Assembly (NCBI GenBank): GCA_017479705.1
Contig: JAFVCA010000002.1
Coordinates: forward strand, 1 to 38,957
Length of the DNA: 38,957 nt
Source of the DNA: Bacteroidales bacterium
GTDB lineage: Bacteria; Bacteroidota; Bacteroidia; Bacteroidales; P3
Direction of reading: 5' to 3'
The position numbers and the translations under genes are program-made. The notes below the pieces were generated by a model. It worked only from the letters and a program-made list of their open reading frames with translations. It was not told the DNA's origin and did no database searches. Shown piece by piece: positions 22,484-31,096 of the stretch. Position 1 is the stretch's first letter. Each line of letters opens with the position of its first letter.

Positions 22484-25400
22484 TTATGCCTCAATTTGTT
22501 TTTGCTCGCGGCGGGAAATCTCAAACACCACGGAGCATGCAATGCACACCGAGGAGAAGACACCGCAGACAACACCAACCAGAATGGCGAAGATAAAGCC
22601 ACGGATGACCTCACCACCGAAGATGAACATCATCAACAGCGTGAAGAATGTGGTACCGCTGGTGTTGATTGTACGAGCCAAAGTTGAATTGATAGCATCG
22701 TTCATGTGAGTTTTGAGAGTACGCTTGGGATAGAGCTTGCGGTATTCGCGCACACGGTCGAAAATAACCACAGTTGCGTTAATAGAGTAACCGATAACCG
22801 TCAACACCGCCGCAATGAACGACTGATCCACATCAAGGTTGAAGGGGAGCAGCCCATGCAACAGGGCAAAGAAGCCGATGACGAGGATGGTGTCGTGAGC
22901 CAGAGCCACAACACTACCCACACCGAAACGCCAGCTGCGGAAACGGAGACCGATGTAAACAAACATGACAAGCAGACCACCAATAACTGCCAAGAAGGCA
23001 TTTCGGACAAGGTCGTTGGCTATCGAAGCTCCAACCTGTTCGGACTGGATAATACCCAGCGGGTTGGTCTCGGTGCTGCGGAACTCGTCCTCAGTAATTG
23101 TATTGGCGAAGAAGTCTTTTGTACCGGCATACAGCAGAGAGGCGATCTCGTTGTTCACAGATTCACCATCCTCATTGAATTTATACTTGGTGGTGATTTT
23201 CAACTGAGAGCTGGGGCCATAGGTCTTGACTTCAGGAGCCTCGCCAAACTGTTTGTCGAGGGCAGAACGAACGTCAACAGCATTGACGGGCTGGTCAAAG
23301 CGAACCACATAGGTGCGACCACCGGTGAAGTCAATACCACGGCTCAGGCCACGGGCAAAGATACCGATAAGGCAGATTGCCACGGCACAGACAGCAATGG
23401 TGTAGAAAAGCTTGCGACGGCCGATAAAGTCGTAGTTGGCGTTGCGCATGAAATTCTCCGAGAAGGGGAAGGAGAAATTCATCTTCTTCTTGTGGTTCAA
23501 CATCCAGTCGATGCAGAGACGGGTGATGAAAATAGAGGTGAACAGCGAGGTGACAATACCGATACAGAGAGTCACGGCAAAGCCCTGGACAGGACCCGAA
23601 CCGAACATAATCAGAACGATACCCAGCAGGAAGGTGGTAACCTGGCCGTCAATAATAGCGGAATAAGCGTTGCTGAAACCTGCCGACACAGCATTGGCCA
23701 TGCTCGAACCGGCTCGCAACTCTTCTTTGATACGTTCATATATAATAACGTTGCCGTCCACAGCCATTGCCAAAGTCAACACTATACCTGCGATACCAGG
23801 CATGGTAAGAACTGCACCCACCGAAGCGAGCACACCGAACAGCAAGAAGATGTTGGTCACAAGGGCGATGGCCGAAACCCAGCCGCCGCGATTGTAGAAC
23901 ACCACCATATAAATAAGAACAATGATGAAAGCAAGGATGAAGGAAATCAGACCCTTGTTGATGGATTCCTGACCCAGCGAAGGACCAACCACAGCCTCCT
24001 GGACAATCACAGCAGGTGCGGGCAGCTTACCAGACTTCAAAATGTTGGCAAGGTCCTTGGCCTCTTCCAGCGTGAAACTACCCGTAATGGAAGAACGCCC
24101 ACCGGCAATCTCGCCGTTGACAACAGGAGCGGAATAGACCAAATCGTCAAGAACGATGGCAATGCACTTGCCTACATTCTCACCGGTGATACGCTTCCAG
24201 TCGCGGGCACCCTCACTATTCATGGTCATGGAAATCTCGTTGCCGCCGGCATTGCTGAAGTCCTGACGGGCATCGGTGATGACGCTACCGTCAAGCAGGG
24301 CGGCACCGTCGCGGGTATTGATGCGGATGGCAAAAAGCTGATAGATGTCGGAACCGTCCTGAACGGGCTTGGCGCTCCAGAGGAACTTCACGGTGCGGCT
24401 GTCGATGATGCGCTTTTCAAAAGCAGTAGCAATCATACGGCTGATGGCATCACGGCTCTTAGCGTGAGCATAACCGACAACAGGACCTTCGAGCAGACCA
24501 CCCTGGGGGTTGATGTTCGGCATCAACATATTCTCATTAAAGAGGGGGTGATCCTTTGACAGCTCATCGGTCGAAGCACTCTCAGTGTTATTGTCAGCAC
24601 CCAGGGCGCTCAGCAGCGAGTCGCTCTCGGCAACAGGCTCGGCAGCGGTGTCCACCACCTGAGCCGTCTCCTCGGTATTGGCTTCGGTGCCGCCAATAGA
24701 GGAGATATAAGAATCCACCTTGTCAAGCATCCGATAAGCTTCGGAATTGTCATAGGTCAGCCAGAACTCCAACTGGGCAGTACCCTGAAGGAGTTTACGG
24801 ACACGCTGGGGATCCTTCACACCCGGCAACTCGACGAGGATGCGCTCCGAAGCACGCAACTGCTGGATGGTGGGCTGAGCCACACCAAACTTGTCGATAC
24901 GCTGGCGGAGAATCTCGTATGTGCGGTCGTAGGCACTGGCAGCCTCTTCCTTGACGACCTTAATCACCGCGTCGTTATCATCATTCAGTTTGATGCGGTC
25001 ACGCAGCTGGGTGTTGAAGTAGGAAGCCAGCTGCACATCGGGATTAACCTGACGGATTGCATCGTAGAACAATGACACGAAGTCGCGGTTGGTGGTCTTC
25101 TTCTGCGTGGCAAGAGCCATGTCGATGGCCTTGTTGAACACCGAGTCCTCAGTGTGACCAGCCAATGCGCGAACCACATCAACAGTGGAAACTTCGAGCA
25201 TCACATTCATACCACCCTTCAGGTCCAGACCGAGGTTAATCTCGCGAGCCTGACACTGACGGTAGGTGTAACCCAGATAGACTTTCTCGCTTGCCATCGA
25301 GTCCAAGTAAGCGGCCTCGCGGGCAATGGAAAGAGAATCTTTCAGCGTTTGTGCATACAGAGCATCACCATGCGACTTGGTGTTGATTAAATTTTGCGCG

Positions 25401-25540
25401 GTTGTGCTCTGAACATAGGCGTCTGCCGCTTTTGCTGCGTTCTTCTCAACCCTGCTCGTAACAAAAGTGAACGACAATTGATACAAACATACCAAGACAA
25501 ATGCCCATGTAAGAAATCTAATAAGTCCTTTATTCTGCAT
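22484..25540 (-). CDS. secDF: Fused protein translocase subunit SecDF
   Basis: A 1018-residue fusion of SecD and SecF, the proton-driven motor that pulls exported proteins through SecYEG. SecD part: one N-terminal helix, periplasmic P1 domain with GLDLKGGMNVMLEV (about 103-116) and the LVELPGVKDPQRVRKLLQGTAQLEF segment, then helices with LAMAVDGNVIIYERIKEEL. SecF part starts about residue 690, with RGIDFTGG, and has the second transmembrane bundle (IGYSINATVVIFDRVRE). Twelve helices are expected. Fused SecDF is normal in Bacteroidota. It is first in a run of five same-strand genes with gaps of 20-29 bases, transcribed from a promoter at 25588-25617. Confidence 0.97.
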   Translation of the reverse strand: MQNKGLIRFLTWAFVLVCLYQLSFTFVTSRVEKNAAKAADAYVQSTTAQNLINTKSHGDALYAQTLKDSLSIAREAAYLDSMASEKVYLGYTYRQCQAREINLGLDLKGGMNVMLEVSTVDVVRALAGHTEDSVFNKAIDMALATQKKTTNRDFVSLFYDAIRQVNPDVQLASYFNTQLRDRIKLNDDNDAVIKVVKEEAASAYDRTYEILRQRIDKFGVAQPTIQQLRASERILVELPGVKDPQRVRKLLQGTAQLEFWLTYDNSEAYRMLDKVDSYISSIGGTEANTEETAQVVDTAAEPVAESDSLLSALGADNNTESASTDELSKDHPLFNENMLMPNINPQGGLLEGPVVGYAHAKSRDAISRMIATAFEKRIIDSRTVKFLWSAKPVQDGSDIYQLFAIRINTRDGAALLDGSVITDARQDFSNAGGNEISMTMNSEGARDWKRITGENVGKCIAIVLDDLVYSAPVVNGEIAGGRSSITGSFTLEEAKDLANILKSGKLPAPAVIVQEAVVGPSLGQESINKGLISFILAFIIVLIYMVVFYNRGGWVSAIALVTNIFLLFGVLASVGAVLTMPGIAGIVLTLAMAVDGNVIIYERIKEELRAGSSMANAVSAGFSNAYSAIIDGQVTTFLLGIVLIMFGSGPVQGFAVTLCIGIVTSLFTSIFITRLCIDWMLNHKKKMNFSFPFSENFMRNANYDFIGRRKLFYTIAVCAVAICLIGIFARGLSRGIDFTGGRTYVVRFDQPVNAVDVRSALDKQFGEAPEVKTYGPSSQLKITTKYKFNEDGESVNNEIASLLYAGTKDFFANTITEDEFRSTETNPLGIIQSEQVGASIANDLVRNAFLAVIGGLLVMFVYIGLRFRSWRFGVGSVVALAHDTILVIGFFALLHGLLPFNLDVDQSFIAAVLTVIGYSINATVVIFDRVREYRKLYPKRTLKTHMNDAINSTLARTINTSGTTFFTLLMMFIFGGEVIRGFIFAILVGVVCGVFSSVCIACSVVFEISRREQKQIEA

Positions 25541-25587
25541 ATCTTACGTGTTAAAGTTTTAATTAGTTATTACACTTTTTGAACATG

Positions 25588-25617
25588 CAAAGATAACAAA
25601 TTTTATCGACACAACAA
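25588..25617 (-). promoter_or_regulatory. Promoter of the secDF operon
   Basis: On the minus strand TATCTTTG (25595-25588) is preceded by TTG (25617-25615) at 19 bases. The leader to the secDF ATG at 25540 is about 40 bases. It diverges from the radC promoter. Confidence 0.78.
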
Positions 25618-25638
25618 GCATTTTTCCAAAAAAAGCCG

Positions 25639-25646
25639 TATTTTTG
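25639..25646 (+). promoter_or_regulatory. -7 element of the radC promoter
   Basis: TATTTTTG matches TAnnTTTG and ends 18 bases before the radC ATG at 25665. The TTG inside it opens the reading frame upstream but is part of the promoter, which rules it out as start codon. Transcription should start near 25653. Confidence 0.75.
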
Positions 25647-25664
25647 CAAAAAAATAGAACCGAC

Positions 25665-26399
25665 ATGAACGAAGACAACGCCAACGCTACCCGCGCAAAC
25701 CTCCCCATCAACCTCTGGGCAGAGGAAGACCGCCCCCGTGAAAAGATGCTCTCTCAGGGCAAAAAAAGTCTTACCGACAGCGAGCTCATAGCCATCCTGC
25801 TCCGCACCGGTGTGACGGGCACCAGCGCCATCGATCTGGCCAAGCAGCTGCTACAATTGTCAAACAACAGCCTTACCGAACTATCGCGTATGGAAATCAA
25901 CGACTTGAAGAAAGCACACAAAGGATTGGGAATGGCCAAGGCGGTCACCGTTCTCGCCGCCCTCGAACTGGGCAACCGCATGATGCGCGAAGCACGGGAA
26001 GTCAAAGAAGATATTGTCCACGGCAGCGAAGACCTCTTTCACTACATAGGCCCCACAATCTGGGACCTCCCCAACGAGGAGTTCTGGGCCATCTACCTCA
26101 ACCAGCGCAACAAAGTCGTCCGCCGCCTTCGCATAGGGTCTGGCGGGCTCACCCAAACCACCGTCGACCTCCGCATCATCTTCCGCGAAGCCCTGCAATA
26201 CAATGCTGTAGCCATTGCCGTTGCCCACAATCATCCCTCCGGCAGCCTTGCCCCAAGCAGTGTCGACAAAGACCTCACCCGCCGCATTGAACAAGCCGGG
26301 AAAATACTAAGCATCAAACTTGTCGACCATCTCATCGTGGGCATCCTGCCCGAAGGCCAACCCGGATACTACAGCTTCACTGAGCACGGTCTTTTGTAA
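25665..26399 (+). CDS. radC: RadC-family (UPF0758) JAB/MPN-domain protein
   Basis: A 244-residue cytoplasmic protein. An N-terminal helix-hairpin-helix region (LPREKML-like PREKMLSQGKKSLTDSELIAILLRTG) is followed by a JAB1/MPN metalloprotease-like domain with the metal motif HNHPSGSLAPSSVD (about 191-204) and upstream Glu (LPNEEF). The family was once thought to act in DNA repair; its real substrate is unresolved. ATG 25665 is preferred over TTG 25644 because the latter lies in the promoter. Its 3' end overlaps the 3' end of the convergent folB gene by 23 bases. Confidence 0.93.
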   Translation: MNEDNANATRANLPINLWAEEDRPREKMLSQGKKSLTDSELIAILLRTGVTGTSAIDLAKQLLQLSNNSLTELSRMEINDLKKAHKGLGMAKAVTVLAALELGNRMMREAREVKEDIVHGSEDLFHYIGPTIWDLPNEEFWAIYLNQRNKVVRRLRIGSGGLTQTTVDLRIIFREALQYNAVAIAVAHNHPSGSLAPSSVDKDLTRRIEQAGKILSIKLVDHLIVGILPEGQPGYYSFTEHGLL

Positions 26400-26739
26400 T
26401 CTCCACCGTCACAGAATCCAACTGCCCTCCCAATGGGGGGTTCAGCTTCGTCACCCTCACCTCAACGTGCTCAATGGCAGCGAATTCTGCCAACAATGCA
26501 TGGACCACCCGCTCACCCACATGCTCCAGCAGGTGCGACGGCCGCTCCACCTCGCGTTTCACAGCCTGGTAAACATCCAGATAACTCACCGTATCCGCTA
26601 TATTGTCAGACTTTTGTGCACGATGCGTATCCGTCTCGAAAGCCACATCCAGCACAAAGTGAGTGCCAATGGCCTGCTCCTCGGCAAAACATCCATGGAA
26701 CGCATAGAAATGCATCCCGTTCAACGAAATCTTGCTCAT
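26377..26739 (-). CDS. folB: Dihydroneopterin aldolase
   Basis: A 120-residue FolB, which cleaves 7,8-dihydroneopterin to 6-hydroxymethyl-dihydropterin and glycolaldehyde in folate synthesis. Family pattern: ISLNGMHFYAFHGCFAEEQAIGTHF, with the pterin-binding Glu, then DTVSYLDVYQ, and the catalytic-lysine segment RVTKLNPP. ATG 26739 gives the usual length; an upstream ATG at 26784 would add 15 unlikely residues. It is the last gene of a minus-strand series after pheS, with a 159-base gap lacking a recognisable promoter, and overlaps radC tail-to-tail. Confidence 0.92.
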   Translation of the reverse strand: MSKISLNGMHFYAFHGCFAEEQAIGTHFVLDVAFETDTHRAQKSDNIADTVSYLDVYQAVKREVERPSHLLEHVGERVVHALLAEFAAIEHVEVRVTKLNPPLGGQLDSVTVEITKDRAQ

Positions 26740-26818
26740 TCCACTAAACAATTGATAATCACCCGCAAGAGGTGCCACTTGCATACAACCTGCAAAGCCC
26801 CTCCAAGCCTCTTCACGC

Positions 26819-26838
26819 GGCGGGACTGAATACCCGCC
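26819..26838 (-). repeat. Short GC-rich hairpin between pheS and folB
   Basis: GGCGGG (26819-26824) pairs with CCCGCC (26833-26838) across an 8-base loop. No T-tract follows on the minus strand, so it is at most a weak terminator or a processing hairpin in the pheS-folB gap (26740-26898). Confidence 0.35.
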
Positions 26839-26898
26839 ACAAGCCCCGGCGATACCTCTGCAACATGCAATTGCGTATCCTCTTGCAGTGCAGGAGTT

Positions 26899-27948
26899 TT
26901 ATACTATCGTGTCGAACTGTTTCAGGAAGCGGAGGTCATTCTCGAAATAGAGTCGCAGATCGCGCACCTGATACTTCAGCATGGCCATTCGTTCCACACC
27001 CATGCCGAGAGCGAAACCGCTATACTCGTTCGGGTCTATACCACATGCTTTCAACACATTGGGGTCCACCATGCCGCAGCCCAGAATCTCCAGCCAGCCT
27101 GTACCCTTGCAGATGTTGCAGCCCTTGCCGCCACAAATGCCGCAGGAGATGTCCATCTCGGCCGAAGGCTCTGTGAAGGGGAAGTACGACGGCCTCAGAC
27201 GTATCTGTGTCTGCTCGCCGAACATCTCCTTGGCAAAGTAGAGCAACGTCTGCTTCAAATCGGCAAACGACACGTTCTTGTCAACATACAGTGCCTCAAC
27301 CTGGTGGAAGATGCAATGGGCGCGGGCGCTGATAGCCTCGTTGCGGAACACACGCCCCGGCGCGATAATACGGATGGGGGGCTTGTTGTTCTCCATCACA
27401 CGCACCTGCACCGACGAGGTGTGGGTGCGCAGAGCCACCTCCTGCTTGCCCTCCTCCTTCTCCACAAAGAAGGTGTCCTGCATGTCGCGGGCCGGATGGT
27501 CGTGGGGGAAATTGAGTGCCGAGAACAGGTGCCAGTCGTCCTCAATCTCCACCGACTCTGCCACCGTGAAACCAATGCGCGAGAAGATGTCAATAATCTC
27601 GTTCATCACCACCGAGAGCACATGGCGGCTACCCATCTCGGAAAAGTCCGTAGGCATCGTCAGGTCGTTGGTGCTCTCCTGCGTCTGGTGCTCCTCAACA
27701 AAAGCCTTGAACTCCTCAATCTTTTGGGTTGCAGCCGTCTTCAGCATGTTGAGAGCCTTGCCGAGCTCCTTCTTCTCGTCGTTGGGCACAGCCTTGAACT
27801 GTTCGAAGAGCTCGTTGATTACACCCTTCTTGCCCAAATACTTCACGCGGAACATCTCCACCCGCGCAGCTCTGTCTTGAATGTTTTCAATCTGAGTGGC
27901 CTGGATATCCTCGATATAGGCCTGAATTTTGTCGTTTAGTATGCTCAT
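26899..27948 (-). CDS. pheS: Phenylalanine-tRNA ligase alpha subunit
   Basis: A 349-residue class II synthetase subunit that with PheT charges tRNA-Phe. It has an N-terminal coiled-coil (about 1-85), then the catalytic core with GSRHVLSVVMNEIIDIFSRIGF, the SALNFPHDHPARDMQDTFF segment (motif 2 region) and the C-terminal GFALGMGVERMAMLKY (motif 3). The cysteine cluster CGICGGKGCNICKGTGW (about 269-285) resembles a metal-binding insertion found in Bacteroidota PheS. pheT is not adjacent. Its ATG overlaps the TGA of the upstream cyclophilin gene (ATGA at 27945-27948). Confidence 0.96.
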   Translation of the reverse strand: MSILNDKIQAYIEDIQATQIENIQDRAARVEMFRVKYLGKKGVINELFEQFKAVPNDEKKELGKALNMLKTAATQKIEEFKAFVEEHQTQESTNDLTMPTDFSEMGSRHVLSVVMNEIIDIFSRIGFTVAESVEIEDDWHLFSALNFPHDHPARDMQDTFFVEKEEGKQEVALRTHTSSVQVRVMENNKPPIRIIAPGRVFRNEAISARAHCIFHQVEALYVDKNVSFADLKQTLLYFAKEMFGEQTQIRLRPSYFPFTEPSAEMDISCGICGGKGCNICKGTGWLEILGCGMVDPNVLKACGIDPNEYSGFALGMGVERMAMLKYQVRDLRLYFENDLRFLKQFDTIV

Positions 27949-28634
27949 CTTTCAATAATAGTCATCTTCATTTTAACATCCTCAAGCGGCCTGTCCATCG
28001 GCCCGCACGGCACTGCGGCAATCTTGTCAATCACCTCCATGCCTTCCACCACCTCGCCGAAGACCGTATAGTCCCCGTCAAGGAAAGGCGTGCCACCCAA
28101 CGTGGCGTACACCTCGGCCTGTTCCTTGGTGAAGGTGCGCCCCATGCGCTGCTCCACCATCTTCAGCCGTCCGGCATCCCACTTGTCGCCCTGCACAATG
28201 TAGAACTGGCAGCCGGACGACCGTTTCTCGGGGTTCACCTGGTCGGCCTGGCGGGCCGCCGCCAAGGCTCCTTTCTTGTGGTACAAGCTCGGCACAAACT
28301 CCGCTGGGATGGTGTATCCCACGTCGCCGTCGCCCAGCATCTGTCCCGGCTTGGCATTGCGCGAATTGGGGTCTCCGCCCTGAATCATAAACTGATTGAT
28401 AACACGATGGAAAAGCACGTCGTTATACGTGCCGTCTTTCACCAATTTTAAAAAATTATCGCGGTGAAGAGGGGTCTCATTATACAATTTGACCACCATG
28501 TCGCCATAAGAAGTTTCAATTTTTACATAGTACACCTTCTCACCCTTTCCTGCCTGTTTCACAGCCGTTTGTGCATTGATTCCCGTCAGAAACGCGAGAA
28601 AAGCAATCAGAAAACAAAATTTTTTTGTTGTCAT
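27945..28634 (-). CDS. Secreted cyclophilin-type peptidyl-prolyl isomerase
   Basis: A 229-residue protein from ATG 28634, chosen because it begins a clear signal peptide (MTTKKFCFLIAFLAFLTGINAQ); ATG 28676 would place 14 extra residues before it and upstream of the promoter's start point. The cyclophilin domain shows FHRVINQFMIQGGDP (active-site Arg and Gln), GCQFYIVQG and VFGEVVEGMEVIDKI. A lysine- and glutamate-rich insertion (about 155-190) precedes the last strand, as in other Bacteroidota periplasmic cyclophilins. It should speed proline isomerisation of exported proteins. Translationally coupled to pheS by ATGA. Confidence 0.93.
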   Translation of the reverse strand: MTTKKFCFLIAFLAFLTGINAQTAVKQAGKGEKVYYVKIETSYGDMVVKLYNETPLHRDNFLKLVKDGTYNDVLFHRVINQFMIQGGDPNSRNAKPGQMLGDGDVGYTIPAEFVPSLYHKKGALAAARQADQVNPEKRSSGCQFYIVQGDKWDAGRLKMVEQRMGRTFTKEQAEVYATLGGTPFLDGDYTVFGEVVEGMEVIDKIAAVPCGPMDRPLEDVKMKMTIIER

Positions 28635-28657
28635 ACCGTCTTTTTTTATTATCTTTG
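28624..28657 (+). promoter_or_regulatory. Promoter of the lipoprotein-DUF4301 cluster
   Basis: TTTG (28624-28627) and TATCTTTG (28650-28657) are 22 bases apart. Start of transcription is expected near 28664, leaving a leader of about 48 bases. It faces and overlaps the minus-strand promoter at 28664-28697. Confidence 0.68.
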
Positions 28658-28663
28658 CAGATG

Positions 28664-28697
28664 CAAAAGTAGTCAAAAAAATTCATATAAACACAAA
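28664..28697 (-). promoter_or_regulatory. Promoter of the cyclophilin-pheS-folB cluster
   Basis: On the minus strand TACTTTTG (28671-28664) is preceded by TTTG (28697-28694) at 22 bases. The predicted start near 28657 leaves a leader of about 22 bases to ATG 28634. Confidence 0.65.
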
Positions 28698-28711
28698 ATA
28701 CAAGAAAAATT

Positions 28712-29155
28712 ATGAAGAAAAAAACTCTGCCTATTTTGGGACTTCTGTTTATCAGCGCGTTATCTTTCCTCTCATTTGGCTCTTGCGAGAAGGATACCAA
28801 ATGCTATATCGAGGTCACAGTATTAGATTCCAAGAACAACAACCTCCCTGCTCCGGGTGCTTGGGTCAAAATCCAATACGTTAAAAACAACGAGGAAGAC
28901 CCCAATAACAACATCGTTGGAACCATCTCCGACACCGGCCAGTGCGACCAGAACGGCGTCTACCGCACCTTCTTCTATGCTCCCGCCATCTTCACCATCC
29001 AGGCACGCATCGACGAGCCCGACACCCTCAACCACAAATTCTACTATCGCCAGGGCGAGCGCACCATCCGTCTGAAAGAAGGCGAAACCGTCACCAGTAC
29101 CGTCAAAGTGACCGGCGACAAGACCCTGGGCCGCGCCGACTTTGGCGACATTTAA
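28712..29155 (+). CDS. Putative lipoprotein with a carboxypeptidase-regulatory-like fold
   Basis: A 147-residue exported protein. The N-terminus has two lysines, a hydrophobic stretch and a lipobox-like FGSC with the lipidated Cys at 25 (LSFLSFGSCEKD), so it is likely a lipoprotein. The mature part (CYIEVTVLDSKNNNLPAPGAWVKIQ, then GVYRTFFYAPAIFTIQAR) has the beta-sandwich pattern of a CarboxypepD_reg/prealbumin-like domain. I do not recognise a specific family. It lies 19 bases upstream of the DUF4301 gene and shares its promoter. Confidence 0.72.
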   Translation: MKKKTLPILGLLFISALSFLSFGSCEKDTKCYIEVTVLDSKNNNLPAPGAWVKIQYVKNNEEDPNNNIVGTISDTGQCDQNGVYRTFFYAPAIFTIQARIDEPDTLNHKFYYRQGERTIRLKEGETVTSTVKVTGDKTLGRADFGDI

Positions 29156-29174
29156 TCATTAAAGCCCTCTGTCT

Positions 29175-30722
29175 ATGTCCGCCAAGTTCTCCGCCCAAGA
29201 CCTCCAGCAAATTGCCAGCCTCGGTCTTACCGAAGCTGACGTACAGCACCAAATCGACAACTTCCGCCAAGGGTTCCCCAAGACCGAGCTTGTCGAAGCC
29301 GCCACAGTCGACAACGGAGGCATTCTCCGCCTCACCGACGACGACATCAACCGCTACGCCTCCCTTTACGCTACAGCCTCGCAAGGCAAGAAAATCCTTA
29401 AATTCGTGCCCGCCTCAGGGGCTGCCACCCGCATGTTCAAGGACCTCTACGCCTTTGCAGCCACCTATTTCGGCATCGACTACAAGATTGAGAAGGAACA
29501 CCCTTCGGTCAAAGAATTCCTTGAAAAAATACGCACCTTTGCTTTCTTCGACGACCTCGTAGCCTGTATGGCCAAACACCAAGCCGACTTCGGCGACTAT
29601 ATGGACCGCGGCGACTTCTCCACCGTCATCAACTTCCTGCTCAAGGAGCAATACATGGGCTACGGCAACCTGCCCAAGGGGCTCCTCAAGTTCCACAAAT
29701 ACGGGCACCTGCAACGCACACCCCTCGAAGAGCACATTGTGGAAGGCGCCGAATACGCCCGCATGAGCGACGGCACCGTCAACCTCCACTTCACCGTCTC
29801 GCCGGAGCACCGCGCGCTCTTCCGCAAGAAAGTGGCCGAGGTGAAACGCTACTACGAAGATGCCTTCCACGTCAAGCTCAACATCTCATTCTCAGAGCAG
29901 AAGCACTACACCGACATCATCGCCGTCGACGAGCAGAACAACCCCGTGCGCGACGAAGAGGGACGCCTTGTCTTCCGTCCCGGCGGACACGGTGCACTCA
30001 TTGAGAACCTCAACGAGCAGCGCGCCGACCTCATCTTCGTCAAAAACATCGACAACGTAGTGCCGGACTGGATGAAACACAGCACCATCATCTACAAGAA
30101 AGTGCTGGCCGGCCTGCTCCTCAACCTCCAGCAGCAGTGCTTTGACCATCTACACACGCTCGACCACGGGGCAACACCCAGCCAGCTCGACGCCATTGAG
30201 CAATTCGTCCAGCGCCAACTGCACCTCGAACTGCCCGAAGGCTACACCCAGCTCGGCCCCGACCAGAAGGCACAACGCCTCCACGACCTGCTCAACCGCC
30301 CCATGCGCATCTGCGGCATGGTGCGCAACCAGGGCGAACCCGGCGGCGGACCATTCTTCACGCGCAACACCCATGGAATCAAAAGCCTCCAGATTGTGGA
30401 GACCGCCCAAATCAACCGCAAAGACCCCAACCAGGAAGCCATCCTCGCCAGCGCCACACACTTCAACCCCGTCGACCTCGTGTGCGCCACCAAGAACTAC
30501 AAAGGACGCTACTTCGACCTCCGCAAATATGTCGACCCCGCCACCGGCTTCATCAGCAAGAAGAGCAAAGGAGCCACCGTGCTCAAATCGCAGGAGCTCC
30601 CCGGCCTCTGGAACGGAGCCATGGCCAACTGGATCACCCTCTTTGTCGAGGTGCCGTTAGCCACCTTCAATCCCGTCAAAACAGTCAACGACCTGCTCCG
30701 CAAAGAGCATCTCGAAGCTTAA
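29175..30722 (+). CDS. DUF4301-family protein
   Basis: A 515-residue cytoplasmic protein typical in length for DUF4301 of Bacteroidota. Notable segments are KFVPASGAATRMFK (about 75-88), a phosphate-loop-like turn of sugar-nucleotidyltransferase folds, and FRPGGHGALIENLN (about 270-283), which resembles the PGGHG of UDP-sugar pyrophosphorylases. These suggest a nucleotidyltransferase-like fold, but I know of no established activity. The gene is intact, follows the lipoprotein by 19 bases and ends in a strong terminator. Confidence 0.85.
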   Translation: MSAKFSAQDLQQIASLGLTEADVQHQIDNFRQGFPKTELVEAATVDNGGILRLTDDDINRYASLYATASQGKKILKFVPASGAATRMFKDLYAFAATYFGIDYKIEKEHPSVKEFLEKIRTFAFFDDLVACMAKHQADFGDYMDRGDFSTVINFLLKEQYMGYGNLPKGLLKFHKYGHLQRTPLEEHIVEGAEYARMSDGTVNLHFTVSPEHRALFRKKVAEVKRYYEDAFHVKLNISFSEQKHYTDIIAVDEQNNPVRDEEGRLVFRPGGHGALIENLNEQRADLIFVKNIDNVVPDWMKHSTIIYKKVLAGLLLNLQQQCFDHLHTLDHGATPSQLDAIEQFVQRQLHLELPEGYTQLGPDQKAQRLHDLLNRPMRICGMVRNQGEPGGGPFFTRNTHGIKSLQIVETAQINRKDPNQEAILASATHFNPVDLVCATKNYKGRYFDLRKYVDPATGFISKKSKGATVLKSQELPGLWNGAMANWITLFVEVPLATFNPVKTVNDLLRKEHLEA

Positions 30723-30745
30723 GCACATCCATCTCCATTCTTTTA

Positions 30746-30777
30746 CCGTCCCGCCACACAAGCGGGACGGCTTTTTT
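30746..30777 (+). terminator. Terminator after the DUF4301 gene
   Basis: CCGTCCCGC (30746-30754) and GCGGGACGG (30762-30770) form a perfect 9-base-pair stem with a 7-base loop, followed by CTTTTTTC. It lies 24 bases after the stop codon. Confidence 0.95.
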
Positions 30778-30867
30778 CATCACCCGTCGGCCAACCCCGC
30801 CCCTGCCCTCTCCTTCCCCTGCCCTGCCACTCGCAAAGGCCTATCTGCCCGGCTCCGCACAGCAGCG

Positions 30868-30985
30868 TTCGCCCTTCCGCCACTCGCTGCGGGTCATTTC
30901 CTCAACACTTACCCTTCATTTCTCCCAATCCCGTTGGGCAAATGTGCCCCGAAGTGCGAGCCATCGAAGCGGGAAGGAGCGGAGT
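30868..30985. repeat. Dispersed intergenic repeat, copy B
   Basis: Second copy of the element at 9489-9611: CTTCCGCCACTCGC (30874-30887), CATTTCTCCC (30917-30926), CGTTGGGCAAA (30932-30942) and an ending GGGAAGGAGCG (30971-30981), with a 12-base deletion relative to copy A before AAATGTG. It sits in the 374-base gene-free gap 30723-31096, between convergent genes as in copy A. The rest of that gap holds terminators at each side and C-rich sequence without recognisable features. Confidence 0.6.
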
Positions 30986-31027
30986 GTGGACGGAGGAGCA
31001 TACCGACATACTAAAGTTCTGAAAAAC

Positions 31028-31059
31028 AACAAAAACAGAGGGGTCATATACGACCCCTC
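31028..31059 (-). terminator. Terminator of the lemA-TPM operon
   Basis: GAGGGGTC (31038-31045) and GACCCCTC (31052-31059) form an 8-base-pair stem with a 6-base loop. On the minus strand it is followed by TGTTTTTG. It lies 37 bases after the TPM gene's stop codon. Confidence 0.85.
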
Positions 31060-31096
31060 AACAACAAAAAATCAGTTACAAAGAACAATCAATTAT

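Noticed and set aside
22706-24559. A 617-codon open frame on the plus strand
   Set aside because: Antisense to secDF; no promoter, no conserved motif.
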